From NCBI RefSeq assembly GCF_013370205.1, contig NZ_JABWGV010000002.1, forward strand, positions 558,001-622,000: a DNA stretch of 64,000 bases, given 5' to 3'. Shown piece by piece: positions 16,455 through 25,752 of the stretch. Each line of letters begins with the position of its first letter. Position 1 is the first letter of the stretch. The notes beneath the pieces were generated by a model. The model was not told where the DNA came from. It saw nothing but the letters and a program-made list of their open reading frames with translations, and made no database searches. The position numbers and the translations under genes were made by a program. Origin of the DNA: Qipengyuania atrilutea (GTDB lineage Bacteria; Pseudomonadota; Alphaproteobacteria; Sphingomonadales; Sphingomonadaceae).

Positions 16455-17204
16455 TTATCCCTTGATGAAGATCGCGTCGCCATAACCCAGCATCCAAGGC
16501 TCGCCGTGTGCAACAGGCGTTCTCCGTGCATACTCGGGAACCCTGACCTTGCTTTGATTAGTGATCGCATGAAGGAAATAGCCAAATGGCCTTAGGAACT
16601 TGGTGAAATCCGACAGGCTTGCTTCCGACTTTCCAGGAACTTCGAAACCCGCTTCAACCTGTATGATCTCGAATTTGCCCTGTTCAAGCGAGCGTGTCGC
16701 GCCCTTGAGGACGTCAAGGTCATGACCTTCGGCGTCAATCTTGAGTAGCTGTATAGTTCCGACCTTTTCCCGCTCGACAATGGTGTCGAGCGTTTCCACT
16801 TCGACCTCCTCAGTCGTGTCTGCGCTTACCCGGTCCGCATAGAATGAATTCAGCGCAGAAGCTTCGTGGAGATAGATTTTACGGCGTTCGGCCTTCTCTC
16901 CCAAACCAAGCTGGAATAATTTGACTTGCGGTATATCGCCCGTCCGCTTCGCCAAAGTTCGGTAAGTGCTTCCGACCGGCTCGAAAGCGTAAACTCGCGT
17001 TGCACCGAGGTGGCGCCGCCAGCGCATGATTGTTCGCCCGTCATTCGCGCCGACATCGAAAATCAGGTCATTCTTCGACCAGTCCCGAATGTCCGCAAGC
17101 GCCAGGTACGTATCAAGGGCGTACCGGTGATCTCTCGCTATGCGTTTGTCGATCTTGAACTGAAGCTTTCGAGCAATTGCACTAACCAAGTGAAATTTCC
17201 TCAC
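16455..17204 (-). CDS. FkbM family SAM-dependent methyltransferase
   Basis: The 249-residue product contains the SAM-binding start LIFDVGANDGRTIMRW, a motif 2 VYAFEPVGSTYRTLAKR and LLKIDAEGHDLDVLKGA, the hallmark layout of FkbM methyltransferases, which methylate hydroxyl groups on sugars or polyketides. It is probably involved in a surface glycan, but no glycosyltransferase lies nearby. The start is GTG at 17202-17204; a TTG five codons later (L of MRKFHLV) is possible. The DNA is more AT-rich than the neighbours and the gene stands alone between two non-coding stretches, so it may have been acquired. Confidence 0.85.
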   Translation of the reverse strand: MRKFHLVSAIARKLQFKIDKRIARDHRYALDTYLALADIRDWSKNDLIFDVGANDGRTIMRWRRHLGATRVYAFEPVGSTYRTLAKRTGDIPQVKLFQLGLGEKAERRKIYLHEASALNSFYADRVSADTTEEVEVETLDTIVEREKVGTIQLLKIDAEGHDLDVLKGATRSLEQGKFEIIQVEAGFEVPGKSEASLSDFTKFLRPFGYFLHAITNQSKVRVPEYARRTPVAHGEPWMLGYGDAIFIKG

Positions 17205-17513
17205 TCTCTAACGATCTCAGCCCTTAACCAGACGCCGTGAACATTTACATAACATACCGTAACCTTGCGGCTTAGAGAGCCGATATCGGGTGGTGATCCG
17301 ATCAACCGCTTTCGGCCGGCTACTGCGAAAAACAGCCAGTCTGTTATCAGGATAACTTACCAGGCAACTTAACGACCGTTTCGGGGTCGTTAGCGGATGG
17401 GCGGCTTTCAGCGCGGCATGCGCTATTGCTGACGCTCCATTACGGGATGCCGGGCGGCAATATGCGAGCCAGATCAGACGCCGCCTGTCACTCGCCTGCC
17501 AGTAGCGCTTCCA
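17205..17513. other. Non-coding stretch with two short inverted repeats
   Basis: No gene is evident between the FkbM gene and dcd. GTTATC-AG-GATAAC at 17343-17356 is a perfect 6-2-6 inverted repeat that could be an operator. AACGACC (17371-17377) pairs with GGTCGTT (17385-17391) as a 7-bp hairpin, possibly a terminator for dcd, which is read from the right. The rest shows nothing I can name. Confidence 0.45.
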
Positions 17514-18068
17514 TCACAGCCTCGGCAGGGTCACGCCTTTCTGGCCCATGTATTTGCCGGCGCGGTCTGCGTAGGTGACTTCGGGCCGCTCGTTGCCTTT
17601 CAAGAACAGGAACTGGCAGGCGCCTTCGTTGGCGTAGATCCTTGCAGGCAGCGGCGTGGTGTTCGAGAATTCCAGCGTCACGTGGCCTTCCCAGCCCGGC
17701 TCCAGCGGAGTGACGTTCACGATGATGCCGCAGCGCGCATAGGTCGATTTGCCGAGGCAGATGACGAGTACGTCTTCGGGCACGCGGAAGTACTCGACCG
17801 TGCGGGCGAGGGCGAAGGAGTTGGGCGGGATGGTGCAGACGTCGGTCTGCCGGTCGACGAAGCTGGTAGCCGCGAAATCCTTCGGATCGACTACCGCGTT
17901 GTCGACATTGGTAAAGATCTTGAACTCGTCCGCGACGCGCGCGTCGTAGCCGTAGGAGGAGAGGCCGTAGGAGATGCAGCCGTCTCGCCGCTGCGCTTCC
18001 ACGAAGGGCTCGATCATGCCCCGGGTCTGCGCCGCTTCTCGAATCCACTTGTCGCTGAGTATCGCCAT
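17514..18068 (-). CDS. dcd: dCTP deaminase
   Basis: Dcd converts dCTP to dUTP and ammonia, feeding thymidylate synthesis. The 184-residue length is that of the family, and the sequence keeps [68 protein letters not shown] (read in parts) and [10 protein letters not shown]. The catalytic Glu lies in the GHVTLEFSN region. ATG at 18066-18068 is chosen over upstream in-frame starts because it gives the standard N-terminus. It lies 60 bases after an exported Cys/His protein gene on the same strand. Confidence 0.95.
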   Translation of the reverse strand: MAILSDKWIREAAQTRGMIEPFVEAQRRDGCISYGLSSYGYDARVADEFKIFTNVDNAVVDPKDFAATSFVDRQTDVCTIPPNSFALARTVEYFRVPEDVLVICLGKSTYARCGIIVNVTPLEPGWEGHVTLEFSNTTPLPARIYANEGACQFLFLKGNERPEVTYADRAGKYMGQKGVTLPRL

Positions 18069-18128
18069 GCGCGGCATTAATTCCCGAAGGCGCGCATGCG
18101 GGCAAGCGCCATGCGGCGCTGTCCCCAC

Positions 18129-18659
18129 CTAATCTATCTGGGGCGCACCGAGGTCGGGATTGATCGCGGCGATGTGATTAAGCCACTTCTTCGGGCGGCG
18201 CATCATGTCGTCCGGATACTCGACGGTAATGCCGACCAGCTTGGCGATGGTACCTACGAAATGGATGCAGTTGCGCGTTTCGAGGTCGTAATACTTCCCC
18301 GGCGCATCGCGCCACCCTTCCATCTCGCGGCGGATCGCCCAGTATTCCTCGTCCGAGATCGGCACGGTGAAGTGCCGGTTGGTCGAATTGATGTATTTGG
18401 GCTTCTCGATCAGGATGTCGTGGTAGACCGGCCCGCGCAGCACGGCGGGCGAGGCGCGCTTGGCGGTAAAGCCGTAGTTCTCGTTTACCGGCGCGCCGGT
18501 TTCCTCGAGCGTCCCTTCGAGCACGACGAAGGTATGCGGATAGCGGCCGAAGAGGACCGATCCGTTGAAGCTGTGGAAGCTCAGCTGAACCTCCGCCGCA
18601 GCGGCCTGCGCCCATAACGCGGCGGCAAACAGCACGAACAATCTGGCAAGGCGTCCCAT
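18129..18659 (-). CDS. Exported protein with His and Cys typical of a permuted papain-like fold
   Basis: ATG at 18657-18659 gives a 176-residue product with a clear signal peptide ending AQAAAA. The mature part contains YPHTFVVLEG (His42) and much later YDLETRNCIHFVGT (Cys131). A His before the Cys, with the Cys at the start of a helix after an Asn, is the order found in permuted NlpC/P60 (LRAT/YiiX-like) proteins. The catalytic role is inference; the family is not named. Between the two motifs lies SDEEYWAIRREMEGWRD, a likely helix. The gene lies between dcd and putA on the same strand. Confidence 0.65.
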   Translation of the reverse strand: MGRLARLFVLFAAALWAQAAAAEVQLSFHSFNGSVLFGRYPHTFVVLEGTLEETGAPVNENYGFTAKRASPAVLRGPVYHDILIEKPKYINSTNRHFTVPISDEEYWAIRREMEGWRDAPGKYYDLETRNCIHFVGTIAKLVGITVEYPDDMMRRPKKWLNHIAAINPDLGAPQID

Positions 18660-18707
18660 GATGCCGGGGTTTAGCGGCTCGCCAGGTCCGCGCAAACCTT
18701 CTTGTTG

Positions 18708-21700
18708 TCAGTCCGGGTCGTCTGCCGCCAGCAGGCTCGCATTGCCGCCCGCTGCCGTCGTGTCGATGCACACCGCCCGCTCGGTCGCGAAGGCCTTCAC
18801 ATAATGCGGGCCGCCCGCCTTGGGGCCGGTCCCTGAGAGGCCTTCGCCGCCGAAGGGCTGACTTTCCACGACCGCACCGATCTGGTTGCGGTTGACGTAG
18901 AAATTGCCGACCCGGATGCGGCTTTCGACGAAGCGGCGCGTGCCGTCGATCCGGCTGTGGAGGCCGCAGGTGAGGCCGTAGCCGGTGCTGTTGATGTCGT
19001 CGACGACCTTGCCCAGGTCCGCCGCCTTGTAGCGGATGAAGTGCAGCACCGGGCCGAAGTTCTCGCGCTTCAGATCGTGGATCGAATTCATTTCGATGAT
19101 GGTCGGCGCGACGAAGCAGCCCTGGCTCGTACCGCTCGGCAGCTTGCGCCGCCACATGGTCCGCCCGTTCTTCTTGCGGCGAGCGACGTGGCGTTCAAGC
19201 GCGGCCTTCGCGTCGGGGTCGATCACCGGGCCGACGTCGATGTTGAGGTTGACCGGATCGCCGATGTTGAGCGTCTCGAACGCGCCGCGGATCATTGTGA
19301 GCAGTTCGTCCGCCACATCGTCTTGCACGTAGAGGACGCGCAGGGCGGAGCAGCGCTGGCCCGCGCTCTGGAACGCGCCCGCGATCACGTCGCGCGTCAC
19401 CTGTTCGGGCAGGGCCGAGCTGTCGACGATCATCGCGTTCTGCCCGCCCGTCTCGGCGATGAAGGTCGCGATCGGCGCATCGCGCGCGGCGAGCGTGCGG
19501 TTGATGATCCGCGCCGTATCGGTCGAGCCGGTGAAGGCGACGCCCGCGATGCGCGGGTCGGAAGTAATGGCTTCGCCGACCTCGCCCGCGCCGGGCAGGA
19601 TCTGGAACACCTCTTCGGGAATGCCCGCTTCGTGGCACAGCTTTACCGCGAGTGCGGCCAAGAGCGGCGTCTGCTCCGCGGGCTTGGCGACCACGGTGTT
19701 GCCTGCCGCGAGCGCCGCGGCGGCGGGGCCGATGAAAATGGCGAGCGGGAAGTTCCATGGGCTGATCGTGGCGAAGACGCCGCGCCCGTGAAGCGAGATA
19801 TAATTGTCCTCGCCCGTCGGTCCGGGCAGGTCGAAGCGGTGGGTGAACAGCCGCCGCGCTTCGACAGCGTAGAACCGCAGGAAATCGACCGCTTCGCGCA
19901 GTTCGAGCACTGCGTCGGGCAGGGTCTTACCTGCCTCGCGCTGGCACAGCGCCAGAAATTCGTCGGTATGCTCTTCGAACAGGTCGGCCGCCGCTTCGAG
20001 CAGCAGCGCGCGCTTCTCTCCGCCGAGCGAGTCCCAACCCGGCTGGATCTGCTGGGCGAGCGTGATGGCGGTTTCCACCTCCTCCACCAGCGTATCGCGC
20101 CGCGTGCCGACTTCGTGCGTCAGGTCCTGGGGCATGGTGATCGGCGCGGTCTCGCCTTCCGCGTTCGAGCGGAACGTTGGCTCCGCGTGCCAGCGGCGCT
20201 CTTCCATGGCGGCAAGCCGCTGCATCAGCGGTACGCGCACGAGCGGATCGGACAGGTCGATCCCGGCGCTGTTCTGGCGGTCCGGAAACAGATCGGTCGG
20301 TAGCGGAATGTTCGGATTGCGCAGCGGGTCCAGCGCGGCGAGATCGGCGACCGGGTCGGTCGTCAGTTCTTCCGCAGGGATGCCCGCATCCGCCATTCGG
20401 TTGACGAAGGAGCTGTTGGCTCCATTCTCCAAAAGGCGGCGCACCAAATAGGCGAGCAGGTCCTTGTGATTGCCGACCGGTGCATAGATGCGAACCGGCG
20501 TGCGCGCATTACCCTCGCGCTTGCCGAGTTCGGCGTAAATTTCCTCGCCCATGCCGTGAAGGCGCTGGAATTCGAAATCGTCGTTGTCCGCCGCCGCGCT
20601 CATCGCCTTGATCGCGCCGATCGTCTGCGCGTTGTGCGTGGCGAAGGCGGGATAGACCGCTTCGGGCGCGGACAGCAGACGCTGCGCGCAGGCGAGGTAG
20701 GAAACATCGGTGCCGAGCTTGCGGGTGAAGACCGGGTAATCGGTGAAGCCGCCGACCTGGCTCAATTTGATCTCGGTATCCCAGTAAGCGCCCTTCACGA
20801 GCCGGACGAACAGCTTGCGGTCGTGCCGACGCGCCAGCTTGATCGCCCAGTCGCACAGCGGAACGGCACGCTTCTGATACGCCTGCACCGCAAGGCCGAA
20901 GCCGGTCCAACCACCGGGCGAGCCGTTGGCGAACAGGCTGTCGTCGGCAACCAGATCCTCGAAGATGTCGAGCGACAGGTCGAGCCGGTCGGCTTCTTCG
21001 GCGTCGATGGTGAAGTGGATGTTTCCGTCGCGGGCGCGGCCGGCGAGATCGCGGACGATGGGGACCAGCGCCTCGCGCGCTTCGTCCGCGTGAAGGAAGG
21101 TGTATTTGGGATAGAGCGCGGACAGCTTCACCGAGATGCCCGGCGATTCCGCGATGCCCGCGCCCGGCTGGCGGACCAGCTTCTCGATCGCGGACAGATA
21201 CGCCTCGCGGTAGCGCTCGGCATCGGCGAAGGTCATGGCCGCTTCGCCGAGCATGTCGTAGGAATGCGTCAGACCCTTCGCCCGCTCGGGCTTTGCGCGC
21301 TTCAGCGCCTCGTCGATCGTGCGTCCATAGACGAACTGCCCGCCGAGAATGCGCATCGCCTGCAGCGTCGCGGTGCGGATGACCGGCTCGCCGAGGCGGT
21401 TCATGGTGCGCTTCAGCGTCTTGCCCATGCCGCGCTGCTGTTCCTGCGGACGCTCGAGCACTTCGCCCGTCAGCATCAGCGAGAACGTCGCGGCGTTGAC
21501 GAAGGTGGAGGAGGATTCGCCCAGATGCTCGCTCCAGTCGATCTCGCCCAGCTTGTCGCGGATCAGCGCATCGGCGGTGCGGCTGTCGGGGACACGCAGC
21601 AACGCCTCGGCGAGGCACATCAGCGCAATGCCTTCCTCGGTATCGAGGCCGAACTGGTGCAGGAACGCGTCGATGCCGCTCGCCTTGCGGCTGCGGGCGC

Positions 21701-21890
21701 CCTTGATCAGGTCCTGCGCCAGTGCGGAGGCCTTGTCATGCATCGCAGAGGCCGGCGCGGCCTGCCGCATCCGTTCCCGCAGGCACGTCTCTTCTTCCTC
21801 GCGGTAGGCGCGATGAATCGCATCCCTGTCGAGGGGCTTCAAAGCCGAGCTAGCGGTGTTGCGACGCGGTGCGATTACAGTTGCCATCAT
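18708..21890 (-). CDS. putA: Bifunctional proline dehydrogenase / glutamate semialdehyde dehydrogenase
   Basis: PutA oxidises proline to glutamate in two steps at the membrane, passing electrons to quinone through FAD and then using NAD. The product is about 1060 residues (start at one of two adjacent ATGs, 21885-21890). The proline dehydrogenase part carries GISVKLSALYPKY, DAEEADRLDLSLDIF and RLVKGAYWDTEIK. The aldehyde dehydrogenase part carries ISPWNFPLAIFIG, FTGSTDTARIINRTL, FIAETGGQNAMIVDSS and the catalytic Cys in AGQRCSALRVL. The first 45 residues show no ribbon-helix-helix DNA-binding domain, so this is the short, non-regulatory PutA type. Confidence 0.95.
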   Translation of the reverse strand: MMATVIAPRRNTASSALKPLDRDAIHRAYREEEETCLRERMRQAAPASAMHDKASALAQDLIKGARSRKASGIDAFLHQFGLDTEEGIALMCLAEALLRVPDSRTADALIRDKLGEIDWSEHLGESSSTFVNAATFSLMLTGEVLERPQEQQRGMGKTLKRTMNRLGEPVIRTATLQAMRILGGQFVYGRTIDEALKRAKPERAKGLTHSYDMLGEAAMTFADAERYREAYLSAIEKLVRQPGAGIAESPGISVKLSALYPKYTFLHADEAREALVPIVRDLAGRARDGNIHFTIDAEEADRLDLSLDIFEDLVADDSLFANGSPGGWTGFGLAVQAYQKRAVPLCDWAIKLARRHDRKLFVRLVKGAYWDTEIKLSQVGGFTDYPVFTRKLGTDVSYLACAQRLLSAPEAVYPAFATHNAQTIGAIKAMSAAADNDDFEFQRLHGMGEEIYAELGKREGNARTPVRIYAPVGNHKDLLAYLVRRLLENGANSSFVNRMADAGIPAEELTTDPVADLAALDPLRNPNIPLPTDLFPDRQNSAGIDLSDPLVRVPLMQRLAAMEERRWHAEPTFRSNAEGETAPITMPQDLTHEVGTRRDTLVEEVETAITLAQQIQPGWDSLGGEKRALLLEAAADLFEEHTDEFLALCQREAGKTLPDAVLELREAVDFLRFYAVEARRLFTHRFDLPGPTGEDNYISLHGRGVFATISPWNFPLAIFIGPAAAALAAGNTVVAKPAEQTPLLAALAVKLCHEAGIPEEVFQILPGAGEVGEAITSDPRIAGVAFTGSTDTARIINRTLAARDAPIATFIAETGGQNAMIVDSSALPEQVTRDVIAGAFQSAGQRCSALRVLYVQDDVADELLTMIRGAFETLNIGDPVNLNIDVGPVIDPDAKAALERHVARRKKNGRTMWRRKLPSGTSQGCFVAPTIIEMNSIHDLKRENFGPVLHFIRYKAADLGKVVDDINSTGYGLTCGLHSRIDGTRRFVESRIRVGNFYVNRNQIGAVVESQPFGGEGLSGTGPKAGGPHYVKAFATERAVCIDTTAAGGNASLLAADDPD

Positions 21891-21964
21891 TGGCACGTAG
21901 GAGCGGCGCAGCACTCATGCAACCGAAGCGTGAAACGCTTGCCGTCTACGGAAAGGTGAGCGAT

Positions 21965-22840
21965 TTAACCGCCTTGCAGCAAACGTCCGGCCACCGCGTC
22001 CAGTTTTGCGAGCAGTGTCTTGTCGTGCATTTCGACGGCGGTGATGACCGAATCCTCGAGCGCGAAATCGATCGGTGAGGGCGAGCGGTGTTCAGGCAGC
22101 GTCTTGACGAAATGCTCGATCGTCTTTCGCGCCATCTCGCTGTTGGCGTTGAGCTGTTCGATTACCTGATCGACGCTGACCGGTTCCTCGTCTTCCTTCC
22201 AGCAGTCGTAATCGGTGACGAGCGTCATCAACGCGTAGGGCAACTCCGCCTCGCGGGCGAGCCGCGCTTCGGGCATGGCAGTCATCCCGATCACGTCCGC
22301 ACCCCACTGGCGGTAGAGCTTGCTTTCGGCGCGGGTGGAGAACTGCGGCCCCTCGATCGCCATATAGGTCGCCCCGTCGCTGACCTCGCCGCCGGCCATC
22401 TCGACCGCATCGGCGCACCACTGCGACAGGCGCGCACAGGTCGGGTCGGCCATCGAGACATGGGCGACGAAGCCGGTTCCGTAGAAACTGGCGGGACGGC
22501 CCTTGGTCTGGTCGATGAACTGCTCGACCATCACCGCGCGGCCGGGCGGAAGATCGTCATTCAGCGAGCCCACGGCCGATACCGCCAGGATGTCGGTGCA
22601 ACCCGCCCGTTTGAGCGCATCGATATTGGCGCGCGCGTTAACCTCGCCCGGCACGATCCGGTGCCCGCGGCCGTGCCGCGGCAGGAAGCGCACCTTGGTA
22701 TGGCCGATCCGCCCGCACAGGATCTCGTCGGACGGCGTACCCCACGGCGAGCTCACCTCGATCCATTGCTGGTCTTCCAGCGCATCGAGTTTGTAGAGGC
22801 CCGATCCGCCGATTATGCCGATCACCCATTCGCCGCTCAT
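21965..22840 (-). CDS. mtnP: S-methyl-5'-thioadenosine phosphorylase
   Basis: MtnP cleaves methylthioadenosine, the by-product of polyamine synthesis, into adenine and methylthioribose-1-phosphate, opening methionine salvage. The 291-residue product has IGIIGGSGLYKLDAL, FLPRHGRGHRIVPGEVNARANI, AVGSLNDDLPPGR, YMAIEGPQFSTRAESKLYR and VIGMTAMPEARLAREAELPY, the purine-nucleoside-phosphorylase family 2 motifs. ATG at 22838-22840 gives the usual short N-terminus. It lies 75 bases before the putA start region and is read in the same direction; a shared transcript is possible. Confidence 0.94.
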   Translation of the reverse strand: MSGEWVIGIIGGSGLYKLDALEDQQWIEVSSPWGTPSDEILCGRIGHTKVRFLPRHGRGHRIVPGEVNARANIDALKRAGCTDILAVSAVGSLNDDLPPGRAVMVEQFIDQTKGRPASFYGTGFVAHVSMADPTCARLSQWCADAVEMAGGEVSDGATYMAIEGPQFSTRAESKLYRQWGADVIGMTAMPEARLAREAELPYALMTLVTDYDCWKEDEEPVSVDQVIEQLNANSEMARKTIEHFVKTLPEHRSPSPIDFALEDSVITAVEMHDKTLLAKLDAVAGRLLQGG

Positions 22841-23032
22841 CGATCTGCTCCTGCTTGCGCGCACTCCGGCGCGCCGGTTTTGCATACAGCGCCGCTCCTA
22901 CCCGCCGGTTAATATCCGCGCCAGAGCGAGCGCGAAAGTCGCCCGGCCGGGCGGGCCCGCCATTGACGCAGCGGCCTCTTCAGTGGCAACGCGGCCAGCC
23001 AACATACACGACGAATTGAAGAGATACCGCCC

Positions 23033-24139
23033 ATGAAAACCCGCGCCGCCGTCGCCTTCGAAGCCAAACAGCCGCTGGAGATCGTCGAACTCGACCTCGA
23101 AGGGCCGAAGGAGGGCGAGGTGCTGGTCGAACTGATGGCGACAGGCCTGTGCCACACCGATGCATACACGCTTTCGGGTGCGGACCCCGAGGGCCTGTTC
23201 CCGAGCGTGCTCGGCCACGAAGGCGCGGGCATCGTGCGCGAAGTCGGACCGGGCGTGACCAGCGTAGCGAAGGACGATCACGTCATCCCGCTCTACACGC
23301 CCGAATGCCGAACTTGCGAATACTGCCTGAACCCCAAGACCAACCTCTGCCAGCGGATCAGGGAGACGCAGGGCAAAGGCCTGATGCCCGACGGGACGAG
23401 CCGCTTCAGCTACAAGGGCGAGACGATCTACCACTACATGGGCACGTCCACCTTTTCGAACTTCACCGTCCTGCCCGAAATCGCGGTCGCGAAGATCCGC
23501 GAGGACGCACCTTTCGACACCACCTGCTACGTCGGCTGCGGTGTGACGACGGGGGTCGGCGCGGTGGTCAACACGGCGAAGGTCGAGCCCGGCAGCCGCG
23601 TGGTCGTGTTCGGACTCGGCGGGATCGGCCTCAACGTCATTCAGGGCGCGAAGATGGCCGGCGCGGCGCAGATCGTCGGCGTCGACATCAACCCGGACCG
23701 CGAGGAATGGGGCCGCAAGTTCGGCATGACCGACTTCCTCAACCCCAGGGACGGCGGCGATATCGTCGAGCGGATCGTCAATCTAACCGGCGGCGGGGCG
23801 GACTACAGCTTCGAATGCATCGGCAATACTAACGTGATGCGCCAGGCGCTCGAATGCTGCCACAAGGGCTGGGGCACGAGCGTCATCATCGGCGTGGCGG
23901 GAGCGGGCGAAACGATCGAGACGCGCCCCTTCCAGCTTGTGACCGGTCGCAACTGGCGCGGCAGCGCTTTCGGCGGCGCGCGCGGCCGGACTGACGTGCC
24001 CAAGATCGTCGACTGGTATATGAATGGCCAGATCGAGATCGACCCGATGATCACGCACAAGTTCTCGCTCGACGAGATCAACAAGGGCTTCGACCTCATG
24101 CACAAGGGCGAAAGCATCCGCGGCGTCGTGATCTACTGA
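23033..24139 (+). CDS. frmA: S-(hydroxymethyl)glutathione dehydrogenase (class III alcohol dehydrogenase)
   Basis: This NAD-dependent zinc enzyme oxidises the glutathione adduct of formaldehyde and also reduces S-nitrosoglutathione. The 368-residue product keeps the catalytic zinc site ([16 protein letters not shown]), the structural zinc cysteines ([15 protein letters not shown]), the nucleotide fold [20 protein letters not shown] and the class III pattern [15 protein letters not shown]. It is the first gene of a four-gene formaldehyde operon. The 190-base gap to divergent mtnP must hold its promoter. The stop overlaps the next start as TGATG. Confidence 0.95.
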   Translation: MKTRAAVAFEAKQPLEIVELDLEGPKEGEVLVELMATGLCHTDAYTLSGADPEGLFPSVLGHEGAGIVREVGPGVTSVAKDDHVIPLYTPECRTCEYCLNPKTNLCQRIRETQGKGLMPDGTSRFSYKGETIYHYMGTSTFSNFTVLPEIAVAKIREDAPFDTTCYVGCGVTTGVGAVVNTAKVEPGSRVVVFGLGGIGLNVIQGAKMAGAAQIVGVDINPDREEWGRKFGMTDFLNPRDGGDIVERIVNLTGGGADYSFECIGNTNVMRQALECCHKGWGTSVIIGVAGAGETIETRPFQLVTGRNWRGSAFGGARGRTDVPKIVDWYMNGQIEIDPMITHKFSLDEINKGFDLMHKGESIRGVVIY

Positions 24140-24492
24140 TGACCGTCAAAGTCGACCTTGCGGAGAAGTTCGCGCAGTTCGAAGAGACTTACGCACCGCG
24201 CATCGTCGCGCGCTACGAGGGGCACGAGGTGCGCATCGCCAAGCTTGAAGGACCGTTCACATGGCACAGCCACGACCATGACGAGCTGTTCCTGCTGATC
24301 GAAGGGGAACTCGACGTCGAATTCCGCGACCGGACCGAAACGCTTCACCCGTCTGAGCTTCTGCTGATCCCTGCAAACACCGAGCACCGTCCCGTCGCGC
24401 GGCGCGGGACGGCGAAGCTACTGATGATCGATCCCGCGGAATCGCCCAATACCGGTAACCACGCCACCGCCACGAAGGCGGTCGCAATCTAG
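24139..24492 (+). CDS. Cupin-domain protein in the formaldehyde operon
   Basis: The 117-residue product is a single small cupin: WHSHDHDELFLLIEGELDVEF supplies the first metal motif (three His and Glu; stated here in part as HSHDHDE) and PANTEHRP the second with a His. It starts one base inside the frmA stop codon, so it is tightly coupled to frmA. Its substrate is unknown; small cupins beside glutathione-dependent formaldehyde genes may handle a glutathione adduct or act as a metal sensor. No signal peptide is present, so it is cytoplasmic. Confidence 0.85.
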   Translation: MTVKVDLAEKFAQFEETYAPRIVARYEGHEVRIAKLEGPFTWHSHDHDELFLLIEGELDVEFRDRTETLHPSELLLIPANTEHRPVARRGTAKLLMIDPAESPNTGNHATATKAVAI

Positions 24493-24502
24493 GAAGAAAG
24501 CC

Positions 24503-24898
24503 ATGTTCAATCACATCATGATCGGCTGCAACGATATCGAGAAGTCGAAGGAATTTTACGACGCGGTGCTGGCCGTGCTCGGCTACGATGCCGAGCCGCT
24601 CAAGAACATCGGCCCGAAGGGCCACGTCCGCTATTTCTACATCCACAACGGCAACACGCTGTGCCTCACCGAGCCGATCAACGACGAGCCGGCAACCGCC
24701 GCCAATGGCAGCACGATCGGCTTCAAATGCATTTCGCCCGAACAGGTGAAGGACCTTCACGACGTCGCGATCGCCAACGGCGGCAGCAGCATCGAAGACC
24801 CGCCCGGCCTCCGTGAATCCTCGATCGGCGCGATGCACCTGTCCTACTTCCGCGATCCCGACGGCCACAAGCTGTGCGGCGCGATGCGGGTCCAGTAA
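24503..24898 (+). CDS. VOC (glyoxalase-fold) family protein
   Basis: The 131-residue product has the two beta-alpha-beta-beta-beta modules of the vicinal oxygen chelate fold: FNHIMIGCNDIEKSKEFYDAV at the start and MHLSYFRDPDGHKLCG at the end, with a metal-binding His in NHIMIG and another region near LSYFRDPDGHKL. These proteins bind divalent metals and often open or isomerise thiol adducts. It lies ten bases after the cupin and five bases before fghA with an AAGAAAG-type RBS, so it belongs to the formaldehyde operon. A role on a glutathione adduct is inferred from context. Confidence 0.87.
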   Translation: MFNHIMIGCNDIEKSKEFYDAVLAVLGYDAEPLKNIGPKGHVRYFYIHNGNTLCLTEPINDEPATAANGSTIGFKCISPEQVKDLHDVAIANGGSSIEDPPGLRESSIGAMHLSYFRDPDGHKLCGAMRVQ

Positions 24899-24903
24899 CC
24901 CTG

Positions 24904-25737
24904 ATGGAGACGATCGCCACCAACAAGTCGCATGGCGGCACGCAGGGCGTTTACACCCATCATTCGGAAGAGACGGGGACGGAGATGACCTTCTCCGTCT
25001 TCGTTCCGCCGCATGAGACGGGCGCGAAGTTGCCGGTACTATGGTATCTATCGGGCCTCACCTGCACGCACGAGAACGTGACCGAGAAGGGCGAATACCG
25101 GCAGGCTTGCGCCGAGCACGGGATCATCTTCGTCGCGCCCGATACGAGCCCCCGCGGCAGCGATGTGCCCGACGCGGAAGACGAATTTGATTTCGGGAAG
25201 GGCGCCGGCTTCTACCTCGACGCGAGCGAAGAGCCGTGGACGAAGAACTACCGGATGCGCTCCTATATCGAGGACGAATTGCCTGCGTTGATCGCCGAGC
25301 ACTTTCCCGCCGACATGGACCGGCAATCAATCATGGGCCATTCGATGGGCGGCCTCGGCGCACTTACCATCGGCCTGCGCAATGCGGACCGCTTCCGCTC
25401 GGTCAGCGCGTTCTCTCCGATCGTCGCGCCGGTGCAGGCGCCGTGGGGCGAGAAAGCATTCTCGCGCTACCTCGGCGACAACCGCGATAGCTGGGCCGAG
25501 TACGATGCCGTGGCGCTGATCGAAGGCGGCGCGCGGGTGGATCACATGCTGGTGGACCAGGGAACCGCCGACGACTTCTTCGCCGAACAGCTCAAGACCG
25601 GCCTGCTCGCGCTTGCCTGCAAGAAGGCCGGGATCGACGCCGCGATCCGGATGCAGGAAGGCTACGACCATTCCTACTACTTCATCTCGACCTTCATGGC
25701 CGAACACGTGAAGTGGCACGCAGAGCGGCTGGGATAG
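24904..25737 (+). CDS. fghA: S-formylglutathione hydrolase
   Basis: This serine esterase releases formate and glutathione from the product of the FrmA reaction. The 277-residue sequence shows LPVLWYLSGLTCTHENV, the nucleophile elbow GHSMGGLGAL, LVDQGTADDFF with the probable acid residue and GYDHSYYFI with the catalytic His, all as in the esterase D family. It closes the operon; a perfect 10-bp hairpin 15 bases after its stop probably ends transcription. Together with frmA it converts formaldehyde to formate. Confidence 0.95.
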   Translation: METIATNKSHGGTQGVYTHHSEETGTEMTFSVFVPPHETGAKLPVLWYLSGLTCTHENVTEKGEYRQACAEHGIIFVAPDTSPRGSDVPDAEDEFDFGKGAGFYLDASEEPWTKNYRMRSYIEDELPALIAEHFPADMDRQSIMGHSMGGLGALTIGLRNADRFRSVSAFSPIVAPVQAPWGEKAFSRYLGDNRDSWAEYDAVALIEGGARVDHMLVDQGTADDFFAEQLKTGLLALACKKAGIDAAIRMQEGYDHSYYFISTFMAEHVKWHAERLG

Positions 25738-25752
25738 GGTATTGACGCCGAA

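Noticed and set aside
17488-18105. Alternative reading frame over dcd
   Set aside because: The dcd frame keeps the whole family signature and 184-residue length; the other frame has none.
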